From Orrella sp037026685 (GTDB lineage: Bacteria; Pseudomonadota; Gammaproteobacteria; Burkholderiales; Burkholderiaceae_B), in the NCBI RefSeq assembly GCF_037026685.1, contig NZ_JBANET010000012.1, forward strand, positions 1-64,000: a stretch of DNA of 64,000 bases. Direction: 5' to 3'. Shown here one piece after another: positions 1 to 10,907 of the stretch. The notes under the pieces are model-generated. The model was given only the letters and a program-made list of their open reading frames with translations, was not told the origin of the DNA and searched no databases. A program made the position numbers and the translations under genes. Each line of letters starts with the position of its first letter. Positions within the stretch are counted from its first letter, which is position 1.

Positions 1-770
1 CGCCGTGCGGCGCGGTTGCGCCGCGCCCGGCGCCAGAAATCGCCCGCCACCCCGCCCGGCCTCGGCGGACTGCGTAGGTTGGGCTTGGTCCGGCGCTGGG
101 GGCGGAGTCGTTCTTGCCTGCTTGCCCCACGCCGGTTGAAAAGAGAAAGATCTTGCAGGGCCGCTCAAGCGGGGCGCGCAGGCGCCCCTTCTTTCGCATT
201 CGACCGCCGATTTTGAGGGGGAGGGGCGGCGGGGTAGGGCCGAAGATTTCAGGATTGTGAGAGGCGTGTCATCACCGCCGCTGCCGCCGTCAGTGCCGCT
301 GCCACCCCGGAGTCTGCCAGCGTATCAGCGTAGCTTCCTCAGTAGGGTCTGCCAGTGTTCCAGCGTAGGGGCGGGTTGTCAGAGTCATCAGCGTAGCGGC
401 CAGGCCGCCAGTGTCCCTTCCGCCCTGAGGCTTGCAAGCGGCTCCACACCCAACGCATGCGCCACAGCCCTGAAATCTTCAGGCTTGCCCCGCTGCCCCT
501 CCCTCCCAAAATCGGCGGTCGAATGTTCGCCAGGGGTTGCCTGCGCAACCCCTGGCGAACGGCCCCGCAAGATCTTTCTCTCTTCAAGCGGCGTGGGGCA
601 AGCAGGCAAGAAGAACCAAGCCACCCGGCGGTGGAGCGATCACACGGCTCAGAAGGCCGGCGTGGCCGGGCGGGGTGGCGGGCGATTTCTGGCGCGGGGG
701 CGGCGCGACCGCGCCGCACGCGACGGCATGAGCCCGCCACCCCGACCGGCCCCGCCGGCCGTCAAGAAAG
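1..770. repeat. Long imperfect inverted-repeat element, copy A
   Basis: The left arm (1-252) and right arm (about 468-763) are inverted copies of each other around a spacer of about 215 bp. Matching blocks include the segment around 28-60 against 660-695, 111-168 against 562-612, and 200-253 against 469-522. Internal hairpins lie at 7-24 (stem GCGGCGC, loop GGTT) and 525-560 (16-bp perfect stem). The left arm is probably cut off by the window edge, because the outermost block of the right arm (about 715-763) has no partner. The same family recurs at 34787-35310. Open frames cross the region but show no recognisable protein, so I see no gene from 1 to 871. I do not recognise a named repeat family. 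Confidence 0.8.
525..560. other. 16-bp perfect hairpin inside repeat copy A
   Basis: GTTCGCCAGGGGTTGC (525-540), a four-base loop CTGC, then its exact complement (545-560). There is no T-run after it, so it is not an ordinary intrinsic terminator. The equivalent place in the left arm of the same element (around 172-190) holds a different hairpin with a shorter GC stem. The fold is thus kept while the sequence differs. Confidence 0.75.
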
Positions 771-846
771 CGACCGCAACCCCCCCGGACCTTGAACAAC
801 AACACCACGCGCGCCCCCGCCCTGGCACCCCCACTGCATTTCGAGT

Positions 847-852
847 TATGCT
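847..852 (+). promoter_or_regulatory. Possible -10 element for the gcv transcript
   Basis: TATGCT lies about 20 bases before the first glycine aptamer, where the leader should begin. The upstream -35 is weak: CTGGCA at 822-827 with a 19-base spacer. This is a positional guess supported mainly by the riboswitch that follows. Confidence 0.3.
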
Positions 853-871
853 GTGCAAGTTGTCGATGCAT

Positions 872-1085
872 GATGCAGGAGAGTGCGCACGGACCCGGAT
901 CCCGGATGTGCCGTGTCGCCGCCGAAGGCGCAATTCGCCCGGAATCGCTCAGGCCCAACAGGGCATCATGCCTTGCCCACGAGGCAGGACAGCACTCTGG
1001 AGAGACCCGGCTGCGCGCCGGGCGCCGAAGGGGCAAACCTGCCGCGTGCGGGGCAACTCTCAGGCCAAAGGACAGAGGGGCGGAG
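872..1085 (+). ncRNA. Tandem glycine riboswitch (two aptamers) in the gcvT leader
   Basis: Aptamer 1: P1 strand GATGC (872-876), GGAGAG (878-883), the GCCGAAGGCGCAA core (921-933), a CGCTCAGGCCCAACAGG segment (946-962) and closing strand GCATC (963-967). Aptamer 2: P1 CTCTG (995-999), GGAGAGA (999-1005), GCCGAAGGGGCAA (1024-1036), CTCTCAGGCCAAAGGACAGAG (1057-1077) closing P1. These are the hallmark blocks of the gcvT-type glycine riboswitch. Members of this class usually switch on glycine-cleavage genes when glycine is plentiful, which suits the operon directly downstream. The expression platform must lie in 1078-1165, and I could not assign a clear terminator there. Confidence 0.93.
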
Positions 1086-1165
1086 CACCTTGGCCGGTGC
1101 GGCGGCGGCGTTTGCCGCGCATCGGCATTGACGCAACCGATCCATACCGCTCCGGAGCTTGCCGC

Positions 1166-2269
1166 ATGTCCACCGATCTCAAATCGACCCCCTTGGCGCA
1201 CCTGCATGAGCAGGCCGGCGCGCGCATGGTGGATTTCGGCGGCTGGCGCATGCCGCTGGCCTACGGTTCGCAGATCGAGGAACACCACGCCGTGCGCCAG
1301 GACGCCGGCATGTTCGACGTCTCGCACATGCTCAACGTCGACGTGCAGGGGCCGGCCGCCCAGGCTTTCCTGCGGCATCTGCTGGCCAACGACGTGGCGC
1401 GCCTGAAGACGCCCGGCAAGGCCCTGTACTCCTGCATGCTCAATCCCGAAGGCGGCGTCATCGACGACCTGATCGCCTATTTCTTCACGCCTGAAAGCTA
1501 TCGCCTGGTGGTCAACGCCGGCACGGCCGACAAGGACCTGGCGTGGATGCAGCGGGTGGCGCAGACCCAGGGCTTCGAGGTGCGCATCGCGCCGCGCCGC
1601 GACCTGGCCATGATCGCGGTGCAGGGCCCGCAGGCCCGCGCCAAGGTGTGGGCCGCGCGGCCGGGCTGGCAGGCCGCCACCGAAGGGCTGGCCGCGTTTC
1701 ACGCCGCCCAGGCCGCACCCGGCACGCTGGTGGCCCGCACGGGCTATACCGGCGAGGACGGATTCGAGATCATGGTGCCGGCCGACCAGGCCGCCGCGCT
1801 CTGGACCGAGCTGCAAGCCCAGGGCGTGCGGCCCTGTGGCCTGGGCGCGCGTGACACCTTGCGGCTGGAGGCCGGCATGGCGCTCTACGGCCAGGAGATG
1901 GACGAGTCCGTGACGCCGGCGCAGGCGGGCCTGTCCTGGACGGTCTGGCTCAAGGATGCCGGGCGCGACTTCATCGGCCGCGAGGCCATCGAACTGGGCG
2001 CCGAACCTTGCGCCTTCCTGGGCCTGCAGCTGCAGGAGCGCGGCGTCATGCGCGCCCACATGGCCGTGCGCACGGCCGACGGCGGGCAGGGCGAGGTCAC
2101 CAGCGGCACCATGTCGCCGACGCTGGGCGTGTCCATTGCCATGGCGCGCCTGCCCGAAGGCGCCAAGCCCGGCGATACGGTCGAGGTGGACATCCGCGGC
2201 AAGTGGGTGCCCGCCCGCGTGTGCGCCTTGCCATTCGTGCGCAACGGCAAGCCCGTGCAGCACGCCTGA
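1166..2269 (+). CDS. gcvT: Glycine cleavage system T protein (aminomethyltransferase)
   Basis: Takes the aminomethyl group from the lipoyl arm of GcvH, releases ammonia and forms 5,10-methylene-tetrahydrofolate in the cytoplasm. The 367-residue length matches the family (E. coli 364). The N-terminal stretch with VDFGGWRMP and FDVSHM (residues 22-55) and the PEGGVIDDL motif with the catalytic Asp (D100/D101) are typical. The C-terminal half carries GARDTLRLEAGMALYG. The ATG at 1166 is chosen because the alignment with family N-termini begins there; the frame stays open far upstream only because of high GC. First gene after the glycine riboswitch, 65 bp before gcvH. Confidence 0.96.
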   Translation: MSTDLKSTPLAHLHEQAGARMVDFGGWRMPLAYGSQIEEHHAVRQDAGMFDVSHMLNVDVQGPAAQAFLRHLLANDVARLKTPGKALYSCMLNPEGGVIDDLIAYFFTPESYRLVVNAGTADKDLAWMQRVAQTQGFEVRIAPRRDLAMIAVQGPQARAKVWAARPGWQAATEGLAAFHAAQAAPGTLVARTGYTGEDGFEIMVPADQAAALWTELQAQGVRPCGLGARDTLRLEAGMALYGQEMDESVTPAQAGLSWTVWLKDAGRDFIGREAIELGAEPCAFLGLQLQERGVMRAHMAVRTADGGQGEVTSGTMSPTLGVSIAMARLPEGAKPGDTVEVDIRGKWVPARVCALPFVRNGKPVQHA

Positions 2270-2334
2270 ATGCTTCCCGCCGCCGCATGCCGCATGGCGC
2301 GGCGGTCCGATTTTCCTTTTCTCCCGGAGTCCGC

Positions 2335-2715
2335 ATGAACCTGCCCAACGACCGTCAATACGCCCGCACCCACGAATGGATCAAGCCCGAGGGCGATCTG
2401 TACGCCGTGGGCATCTCCGATGCCGCCCAGGAGCAGCTGGGCGACCTGGTCTACGTCGGCGACGTGAACGTCGGCGCCAAGCTGGCCGCCGGCGCCACCG
2501 CCGGCGTGGTCGAGTCCGTCAAGGCCGCCTCGGACATCTACGCGCCCGTGGCCGGCGAGATCGTCGCCTTCAACGAAGCGCTGCAGGACAACCCCGCCCT
2601 GATCAACGAAGACCCCTACGGCGCCTGGATCTTCAAGATCAAGCCCGACGAGCCGGGCAAGACCGAAGGCCTGCTGGACGCCGCCGGCTACCAGGCCGTG
2701 GTCGACGCCGGCTAG
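2335..2715 (+). CDS. gcvH: Glycine cleavage system H protein (lipoyl carrier)
   Basis: A 126-residue lipoyl-domain protein that shuttles the aminomethyl group between GcvP and GcvT and is reoxidised by lipoamide dehydrogenase. The lipoylation site is K63 in the context VESVKAASD, as in the family. THEWIK near the N-terminus and the NEDPYGAWIFKIKP block near the C-terminus are diagnostic. A purine-rich CCGGAG at 2324-2329 precedes the ATG at 2335. It lies between gcvT and gcvP, with gaps of 65 and 55 bp, so the three genes should be one transcript under the upstream riboswitch. Confidence 0.97.
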   Translation: MNLPNDRQYARTHEWIKPEGDLYAVGISDAAQEQLGDLVYVGDVNVGAKLAAGATAGVVESVKAASDIYAPVAGEIVAFNEALQDNPALINEDPYGAWIFKIKPDEPGKTEGLLDAAGYQAVVDAG

Positions 2716-2770
2716 GCCGATCCGATTCCCTTTTCTTCACCTTACCGCCCCGCAGCAGGAAAGCCAGCCC

Positions 2771-5614
<2,844 letters not shown>

Positions 5615-5773
5615 CCTGGGGTCCGGCCCATCCCGGGGGAACTGTGAAATTGCGTCACAAGCCATTGGCGCCAGGCCCGTTCCGGTACGAAGCCGCTTGC
5701 GGATACGCTGCCGCTTCGGTCGCGCCATGCCTAGCCGGCAAGGCGCGTCGCCCAGCCAGCTATCGGAGAGCCC

Positions 5774-6316
5774 ATGCAAGACGCCGTACAGAACCAGCCG
5801 GATACCCGCGCCATTCCTTATCAACTGCCCCAGGTGCCGTACATGAGCGCCGACCTGGTGGTGGGCAACGTCCTGGACCTGGCCCTGCAGGACGACGAGA
5901 AATGGGTGCCCGTGACCGACGCGGTGTCCTTCAAGCCGCTGCTGCTCTCGACCACCGGCGGCTACTACGTCAACCTGCTGCGCGTGCGGCGCAGCGGCGT
6001 GCTGTCCCGCCACCGCCATACCGGCGCCGTGCACGCGCTGGTGCTCAAGGGGCGCTGGTACTACCTGGAGCACGACTGGGTGGCCGAACAGGGCGCCTTC
6101 GCCTTCGAGCCGCCGGGCGAGACGCATACCCTGTACGTGCCCGAGGACGTGCAGGAAATGATCACCTGGTTCCATGTGCAGGGCGGCTATACCTACGTCG
6201 ATCCGCAGGGCAGGGCGGTGGGCTACGAGGATGTCTTCACCAAGCTGCAGGCCGCCCGGCAGCACTATCGCGGCCTGGGCCTGCCCGACAGCTACCTGGA
6301 ACAGTTCATCCGCTGA
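5774..6316 (+). CDS. Cupin-fold protein, 2,4'-dihydroxyacetophenone dioxygenase-like
   Basis: A 180-residue single-domain cupin. The metal-binding signature is visible: H80 and H82 in SRHRHTGAVH in cupin motif 1, and E116 and H118 in PPGETHTL just after it, suggesting a mononuclear Fe or similar centre. Overall the sequence resembles the family annotated as 2,4'-dihydroxyacetophenone dioxygenase, which cleaves C-C bonds in acetophenones; the substrate here is a guess. The GGAGAG at 5764-5769 sets the start. It sits alone 160 bp after gcvP, and its last 11 bp overlap the end of the convergent LysR gene. Confidence 0.75.
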   Translation: MQDAVQNQPDTRAIPYQLPQVPYMSADLVVGNVLDLALQDDEKWVPVTDAVSFKPLLLSTTGGYYVNLLRVRRSGVLSRHRHTGAVHALVLKGRWYYLEHDWVAEQGAFAFEPPGETHTLYVPEDVQEMITWFHVQGGYTYVDPQGRAVGYEDVFTKLQAARQHYRGLGLPDSYLEQFIR

Positions 6317-7205
6317 ACCGGCCGTCGTGGCCGAAACGCTCGAACAGGAAGTCCAGGAAGACCCGCACCTTGGGGCTGAGGAACTTGCGGCTCTTGTAGA
6401 CCACGAACAGCGGCTCCTCATGCTGCGGCTGGAACGATTCGAGCACCGGCACCAGGCGCCCCGCCGCGATCTCGCCGTCGATGTGGAAGGCGGCCAGGCG
6501 CACCAGCCCCGCCCCGTGCAAGGCGAGCTGCATCAGCATGTCCCCCTGGTCGGCCCCCAGGTTGCCCTGCGCGGCCACGCCGTCGGGTTCGGTCGTGAAG
6601 GGCCAGGTGTTCCAGTGGGTGCGGTGGGTGAAGTTCAGGCAATTGTGCTGCGCCAGGTCGGCCGGGGTGCGCGGCGCGCCGTGCCGGCGCAGGTATTCGG
6701 GCGAGGCGCAGACGATCCAGCGGCTGGTCAGCAGCCGGCGTGCGATCAGCGAGGAGTCGGGCAGCGTGCCGCTGTGGATGGCCACGTCGATGTCGTGCTC
6801 GACCATGTCCAGCGGATCGTTGCTTAGCAGGAAATCGATGCTCAAGCCCGGATGCGCGGCCAGGAAGCCGCCGATGGCCGGCGCCAGCTGGTACTTGGCG
6901 AAGGTGAACAGGCAATGCACCCGCAGCTTGCCGCGCGCCTGCCCCGCGTGGGTCTGCAGGGCGTTCTCGGCCTCGGTCAGGGCCTCGATCACGCGCAGGC
7001 CTTCCCGGTGCAGGGTCCGCCCGGCCGGCGTGAGCTTGACGTCGCGCGAGGTGCGTTCGAACAGCAGGGTGCCCAGCCGCGCCTCCATGCGCGAGATGGT
7101 CTTGCTCACGGCGGAAGGCGAGCGCGACAGCCGGCGCGCGGCCGCGGAGAAGCCGCCCGTCTCGACCACGGTGATGAACAGTTCAAGTTCGGCCAGCTGG
7201 TTCAA
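6306..7205 (-). CDS. LysR-family transcriptional regulator
   Basis: 299 residues: an N-terminal winged helix-turn-helix (about residues 4-63, with FSAAARRLSRSPSAVSKTISRMEARLG) and a C-terminal effector-binding domain of LysR type. I choose the TTG at 7205 because GGAGG sits six bases before it; an in-frame ATG at 7235 lacks such a site and would add an unusual basic extension. It is divergent from the Bug-led operon starting at 7337, the standard arrangement for a LysR activator of a catabolic operon. The 130-bp shared intergenic region contains a 6-2-6 palindrome (7293-7306) that is a candidate operator. Confidence 0.9.
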   Translation of the reverse strand: MNQLAELELFITVVETGGFSAAARRLSRSPSAVSKTISRMEARLGTLLFERTSRDVKLTPAGRTLHREGLRVIEALTEAENALQTHAGQARGKLRVHCLFTFAKYQLAPAIGGFLAAHPGLSIDFLLSNDPLDMVEHDIDVAIHSGTLPDSSLIARRLLTSRWIVCASPEYLRRHGAPRTPADLAQHNCLNFTHRTHWNTWPFTTEPDGVAAQGNLGADQGDMLMQLALHGAGLVRLAAFHIDGEIAAGRLVPVLESFQPQHEEPLFVVYKSRKFLSPKVRVFLDFLFERFGHDGRFSG

Positions 7206-7292
7206 CGATCGCCTCCGTCTGTGAATTTTCTTCAAATGCCTGTGCCGCCGGGCGCCTTCCCGAGCCGGCGTGCGCGCTGCATCATCGCCAGG

Positions 7293-7306
7293 CGGTAAGG
7301 TTACCG
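7293..7306. promoter_or_regulatory. Palindrome CGGTAA-GG-TTACCG, candidate operator
   Basis: A perfect 6-base inverted repeat with a two-base centre, in the divergent lysR/Bug intergenic region and 30 bases before the Bug start codon. It is the only clear dyad there, so it is a reasonable binding site for the divergent LysR protein or another regulator of the operon. No -35/-10 pair stands out around it. Confidence 0.45.
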
Positions 7307-7336
7307 TCCCACGAGATCACTAGACAGGAGACAAGC

Positions 7337-8302
7337 ATGCTCAAGCGCGCCTTGGCGGCGATGGCCGCGAGCCTAACGTTTCTGGCCCCCGCGGTCCAGG
7401 CCTTTCCCGACAAGCCGGTGCGCATCGTCGTGCCCTTCAGCCCCGGCGGCGGCACCGACATTCTCGCGCGCCAGGTCGCCGAAGGGCTGGCCACCTCCGA
7501 AAAATGGAACGTGGTGGTGGAGAACCGCCCGGGCGGCAACGGCGCGGTGGCGCTGTCCTCCGTGGCGCGGGCGCCGGCCGACGGCTACCAGGTGGTGCTG
7601 GCCTTGCGCGAGAACATCGTGATCGCGCCCTTGCTGAACCAGGGCGCCGGCAACTTCGATCCGCTCAAGGATTTCACCTCCATCGTGCATATCGCCGATG
7701 CGCCGATGGTGGTGGCCACCGGGCCGAACAGCGGCCTGCAGAGCATGGAGCAGGTGATGCGCCAGGCGCGCGAGCAGCCGGGGCGGCTGCGCTTCGGCAC
7801 CTCGGGGCAGGGCAGCATGTCGCACCTGCTGCTTGCCCTGCTGGACAAGGCCGCCAACGTGCCCATGACGCACGTGCCGTACAAGGGCTCGAACCCCGCG
7901 CTGACCGACCTGGTGGGCGGGCATGTGGAGCTGGTCGGCGGCTCGATCGCCTCGGCCAAGTCCTTCATCGAAAGCGGCCGCATCACGCCGCTGGCCGTCT
8001 CCTCGGCGCAGCGCGTGGCCGCGCTGCCGCAGGTGCCCACCATCGCGGAGCTGGGCCAGCCCGGCTTCGAGGTGGTGACCTGGTACGGCTTCTTCGGCCC
8101 GGCGGGCATGCCGCAGGAGGTGGTGCAGACCCTGAACGCGGCCGTCAACAAGGTGCTGCAGGCGCCGGCCATGCAGCGCATCCTGGCCGAGCAGGGCATG
8201 CAGACGCGCATCGGCACGCCCGGCGATTTCGACAAGCTGTTTCGCGAGGATTACGAGGGTCTGTCGCGGCAGATGGGCGAGCTGGACATGAACGCCAACT
8301 GA
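7337..8302 (+). CDS. Bug/TctC-family periplasmic substrate-binding protein
   Basis: 321 residues with a Sec signal peptide (about 1-22, ending VQA) and the Bug fold: PDKPVRIVVPFSPGGGTDILAR after the cleavage site, VVENRPGGNGAVA around residue 60, and VPYKGSNPALTDLVGGHVE in the middle. Such proteins bind carboxylates or related small acids in the periplasm, either for a tripartite TctABC carrier or as sensors; no tctAB genes are nearby. It opens the seven-gene operon; AGGAGAC precedes its ATG. The ligand is probably the substrate that the downstream enzymes degrade, but this is inference. Confidence 0.92.
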   Translation: MLKRALAAMAASLTFLAPAVQAFPDKPVRIVVPFSPGGGTDILARQVAEGLATSEKWNVVVENRPGGNGAVALSSVARAPADGYQVVLALRENIVIAPLLNQGAGNFDPLKDFTSIVHIADAPMVVATGPNSGLQSMEQVMRQAREQPGRLRFGTSGQGSMSHLLLALLDKAANVPMTHVPYKGSNPALTDLVGGHVELVGGSIASAKSFIESGRITPLAVSSAQRVAALPQVPTIAELGQPGFEVVTWYGFFGPAGMPQEVVQTLNAAVNKVLQAPAMQRILAEQGMQTRIGTPGDFDKLFREDYEGLSRQMGELDMNAN

Positions 8303-8336
8303 GCCGGCGCACGGCTCGCACAAAGGAGTATTGGTC

Positions 8337-9260
8337 ATGAGCGATCAGGATGTCGCCGGCTTCGTCGGCCTGGGCGCGATGGGCGCGGCCATCGCGCGCC
8401 GCCTGCTGCAGGCCGGCGTGCGCCTGCATGTGTACGATCCGGACGCCTCGCGCATGCAGGCGCTGGCCGCGCTGGGCGCGGTGGCGCACGAAGGGCCGCG
8501 CGCCGTGGCGGACGCCGCCCCGGTGGTCTATGCCTGCCTGCCCGGCGCCCAGGTCAGCCGCCAGGTGGCTTATGGCGAGGGCGGCGTGCTGGGCGGCCGG
8601 GCGCTGCGCGTCTACGTCGAGATGTCCACCATCGGCCGCACGCCGGTGATGGATATCGCGCGGGCCTTGCACGAGCACGGCGTGGCGGTGGTCGATGCGC
8701 CGGTCAGCGGGGGCCCGCGCGGGGCGCAGGCCGGCACGCTGTCCATCATCCTGTCCGGCCCGGCGCAGGCGCGCGAGCGCATCCGCGCGCAGGTGCGGGC
8801 CATGGGCAAGGGCGTGTTCGAGGTCGGCGAGCAGCCCGGCCAGGCGCAGATGATGAAGCTGGTCAACAACCTGATCTCGGCCGCCAACATGGTGTCGGCC
8901 TACGAGGCGCTGGTGCTGGGCGCCAAGGCCGGGCTGGACCCGGACCAGATGGTCGAGATCATCAACGTGAGCACCGGGCGCAACAGCGCCACGCTGGACA
9001 AGGTGCCCAAGTCCATCCTGCCCGGCACCTTCGACTATGGCGCCAGCATCCGCACCATCCACAAGGACGTGACGCTGGGCCTGGAGGAGGCGCAGGCGCT
9101 GCGCGTGCCGATGTGGCTGGGCCATAGCGTGCGGCAGGCCTGGGAGTTCGCCGTGACGCAGGGCGGCGAGGACCTCGATTTCACGGCCCTGATCCGCTAC
9201 ATGGAGGATTGGGCCGGCGTGCAGGTGCGCAGCCGCAAGAACGGCAAGGAGCCGGCTTGA
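8337..9260 (+). CDS. 3-Hydroxyisobutyrate dehydrogenase-family NAD(P) oxidoreductase
   Basis: 307 residues of the beta-hydroxyacid dehydrogenase family. The N-terminal Rossmann motif is GFVGLGAMGAAIA (residues 8-20), the substrate loop DAPVSGGPRGAQAGTL is present, and the catalytic lysine is K174 in MKLVNNLISAAN. These enzymes oxidise beta-hydroxyacids (3-hydroxyisobutyrate, tartronate semialdehyde and similar). AAAGGAG at 8322-8328 lies eight bases before the ATG at 8337, so I do not use the TTG six bases further upstream. The stop overlaps the next start by one base (TGATG), suggesting translational coupling. Confidence 0.9.
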   Translation: MSDQDVAGFVGLGAMGAAIARRLLQAGVRLHVYDPDASRMQALAALGAVAHEGPRAVADAAPVVYACLPGAQVSRQVAYGEGGVLGGRALRVYVEMSTIGRTPVMDIARALHEHGVAVVDAPVSGGPRGAQAGTLSIILSGPAQARERIRAQVRAMGKGVFEVGEQPGQAQMMKLVNNLISAANMVSAYEALVLGAKAGLDPDQMVEIINVSTGRNSATLDKVPKSILPGTFDYGASIRTIHKDVTLGLEEAQALRVPMWLGHSVRQAWEFAVTQGGEDLDFTALIRYMEDWAGVQVRSRKNGKEPA

Positions 9261-10108
9261 TGCGCGAGATCACGGGCAAGACGGCGCTGTATTGCATCCT
9301 GGCCGACCCGATCGGCCACGTGCAGACGCCGCAGCTGGTCAACCGCCTGATGCGCGAGCAGGACCGCGACGGCGTCATGGTGCCGGTGCACGTGCGGCCG
9401 GACGACCTGCCGCAGATGATGGCCGCGCTGCGGCGCGCCGGCAACCTGCGCGGCATGGTGGTGACGGTGCCGCACAAGATGGCGGCGCTGCCGCTGTGCG
9501 ACGCGCTCGAAGGCGACGCCGCGCAGATCGGGGCGGTGAACGTGGTGCGCCGCGAGGCCGGGGGGCGCCTGGTGGGCGGCATGCTGGACGGCCAGGGCTT
9601 CGTGCGGGGATTGCGGGCGCTGGGCTTCGTGCCGGCAGGCGCCTCGGTCTACCTGGCCGGGGCCGGCGGGGCGGCCAGCGCCATCGCCTTTGCCCTGGCG
9701 CGCGCCGGCATCGGCAGCCTGAGCATCGCCAATCGCGGCCAGGCCCGCTACCAGGCGCTGGCCGAGCGGCTGGCCCGGCACCATCCGGCGCTGCCGGTGC
9801 GTGCGGCCGGTGCCGATGCGTCCGGGCATGCGCTGGTGATCAACGCCACCTCGCTGGGCATGTCGCCCGGCGATCCGCCCCCTCTGGCGCTGGAAAGCCT
9901 GGACGCGGGCCAATGGGTGGCCGACATCATCATGGAGCCGGCCCAGACGGCGCTGCTGGCGCAGGCGCGGCGCATCGGCGCGCGCACGTACGGCGGGCTG
10001 GGCATGTTGCAGGCGCAAGTGGCCGACATGGTGGCGTTTTTCGACGCCGGCCAGCCGGCGCAGGCCGGCGCGCATCACGCCGGCCCAACCGAAAGGAGCA
10101 TGGGATGA
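9260..10108 (+). CDS. Shikimate/quinate dehydrogenase-like protein (AroE family)
   Basis: 282 residues with the AroE layout: an N-terminal substrate domain containing K73 (VTVPHKM) and D110 (GMLDGQGF), equivalent to the catalytic Lys-Asp pair, then an NADP-type Rossmann domain starting at AGAGGAAS. The shikimate-binding Ser-x-Ser-Pro near the N-terminus is replaced by V-Q-T-P in LADPIGHVQTP. This argues against ordinary shikimate biosynthesis and for a paralogue acting on a related hydroxy acid in a catabolic route. The ATG at 9260 overlaps the previous stop, and the gene ends in an ATGA overlap with the next one. Confidence 0.85.
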   Translation: MREITGKTALYCILADPIGHVQTPQLVNRLMREQDRDGVMVPVHVRPDDLPQMMAALRRAGNLRGMVVTVPHKMAALPLCDALEGDAAQIGAVNVVRREAGGRLVGGMLDGQGFVRGLRALGFVPAGASVYLAGAGGAASAIAFALARAGIGSLSIANRGQARYQALAERLARHHPALPVRAAGADASGHALVINATSLGMSPGDPPPLALESLDAGQWVADIIMEPAQTALLAQARRIGARTYGGLGMLQAQVADMVAFFDAGQPAQAGAHHAGPTERSMG

Positions 10109-10899
10109 GGCTGAAGGACAAGGTCGCCGTGGTGATCGGCGCGGGGCAAAGCCCCGGACAGACGGTGGGCAACGGGCGGGCGACGGTGCTGCGCTTCGTG
10201 CAGGAAGGCGCACAGGTGCTGGCGGTGGACCGCGACGCGGATTCGGCCGCCGAGACGGCGGCCCAGGCGGGGGCGGCCTGCGTGCCGTGGCAGGCCGACG
10301 TGCTCAGCGAGCAGCAGATCGCCGCGGCGCTGGCCCAGGCGCAGCAGCGCTGGGGGCGCATCGACATCCTGCACTACAACGTGGGCATCAGCGTGTCCGG
10401 GGGCGACGCCGACCCGCTGGAAATCACCGAGACCGCCTTCGACCGCATCTGCGCCATCAATCTGCGCGGCTGCGTGATGGCCGGCAAGCACGTGCTGCCC
10501 ATCATGCGCGCCCAGGGCAGCGGGGTCATCCTGACCACGGCCTCGGTATCGGCCTGGCAGCGCTATCCCTGGGTGGCCTACAAGGCTTCCAAGGCCGGCA
10601 TGATCGCCTATACGCAGCAGCTGGCCATCGAGAACGCCGCCTATGGCATCCGCGCCAACGCCATCCTGCCCGGCCTGATGGATACGCCCATGGCCGTCGA
10701 TACGCGGGCGCAGTCCTTCGGGCGGGCGCGCGAGGACGTGGTGGCCGAGCGCAACGCCCGCGTGCCGCTGCGCGGCCGCATGGGCACGGCCTGGGACGTG
10801 GCCAATGCCGCGGTGTTCCTGGCATCGGACGAGGCCGGCTTCATCACCGGCGTGGAACTGCCGGTGGACGGCGGCGCCCTGGTCAACATCGTGCGCTAG
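10105..10899 (+). CDS. Short-chain dehydrogenase/reductase (SDR)
   Basis: A 264-residue classical SDR oxidising or reducing an alcohol/ketone with NAD(P). The catalytic YxxxK is Y159-K163 in AYKASK, with a serine a dozen residues earlier (S147). C-terminal LASDEAGFITGVELPVDGGALV is the family ending. The nucleotide loop is unusual: VIGAGQSPGQTVGNGRA has several residues more than the normal TGxxxGxG turn. GAAAGGAG precedes the ATG, which overlaps the AroE-like stop by four bases. It lies in the middle of the operon, so it probably processes the same substrate class as its neighbours. Confidence 0.9.
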   Translation: MRLKDKVAVVIGAGQSPGQTVGNGRATVLRFVQEGAQVLAVDRDADSAAETAAQAGAACVPWQADVLSEQQIAAALAQAQQRWGRIDILHYNVGISVSGGDADPLEITETAFDRICAINLRGCVMAGKHVLPIMRAQGSGVILTTASVSAWQRYPWVAYKASKAGMIAYTQQLAIENAAYGIRANAILPGLMDTPMAVDTRAQSFGRAREDVVAERNARVPLRGRMGTAWDVANAAVFLASDEAGFITGVELPVDGGALVNIVR

Positions 10900-10907
10900 G
10901 GACGGCC

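Noticed and set aside
257..1165. Open frame extending gcvT upstream through the repeat and riboswitch
   Set aside because: It crosses a structured RNA and an inverted repeat, and similarity to GcvT begins only at the ATG at 1166.
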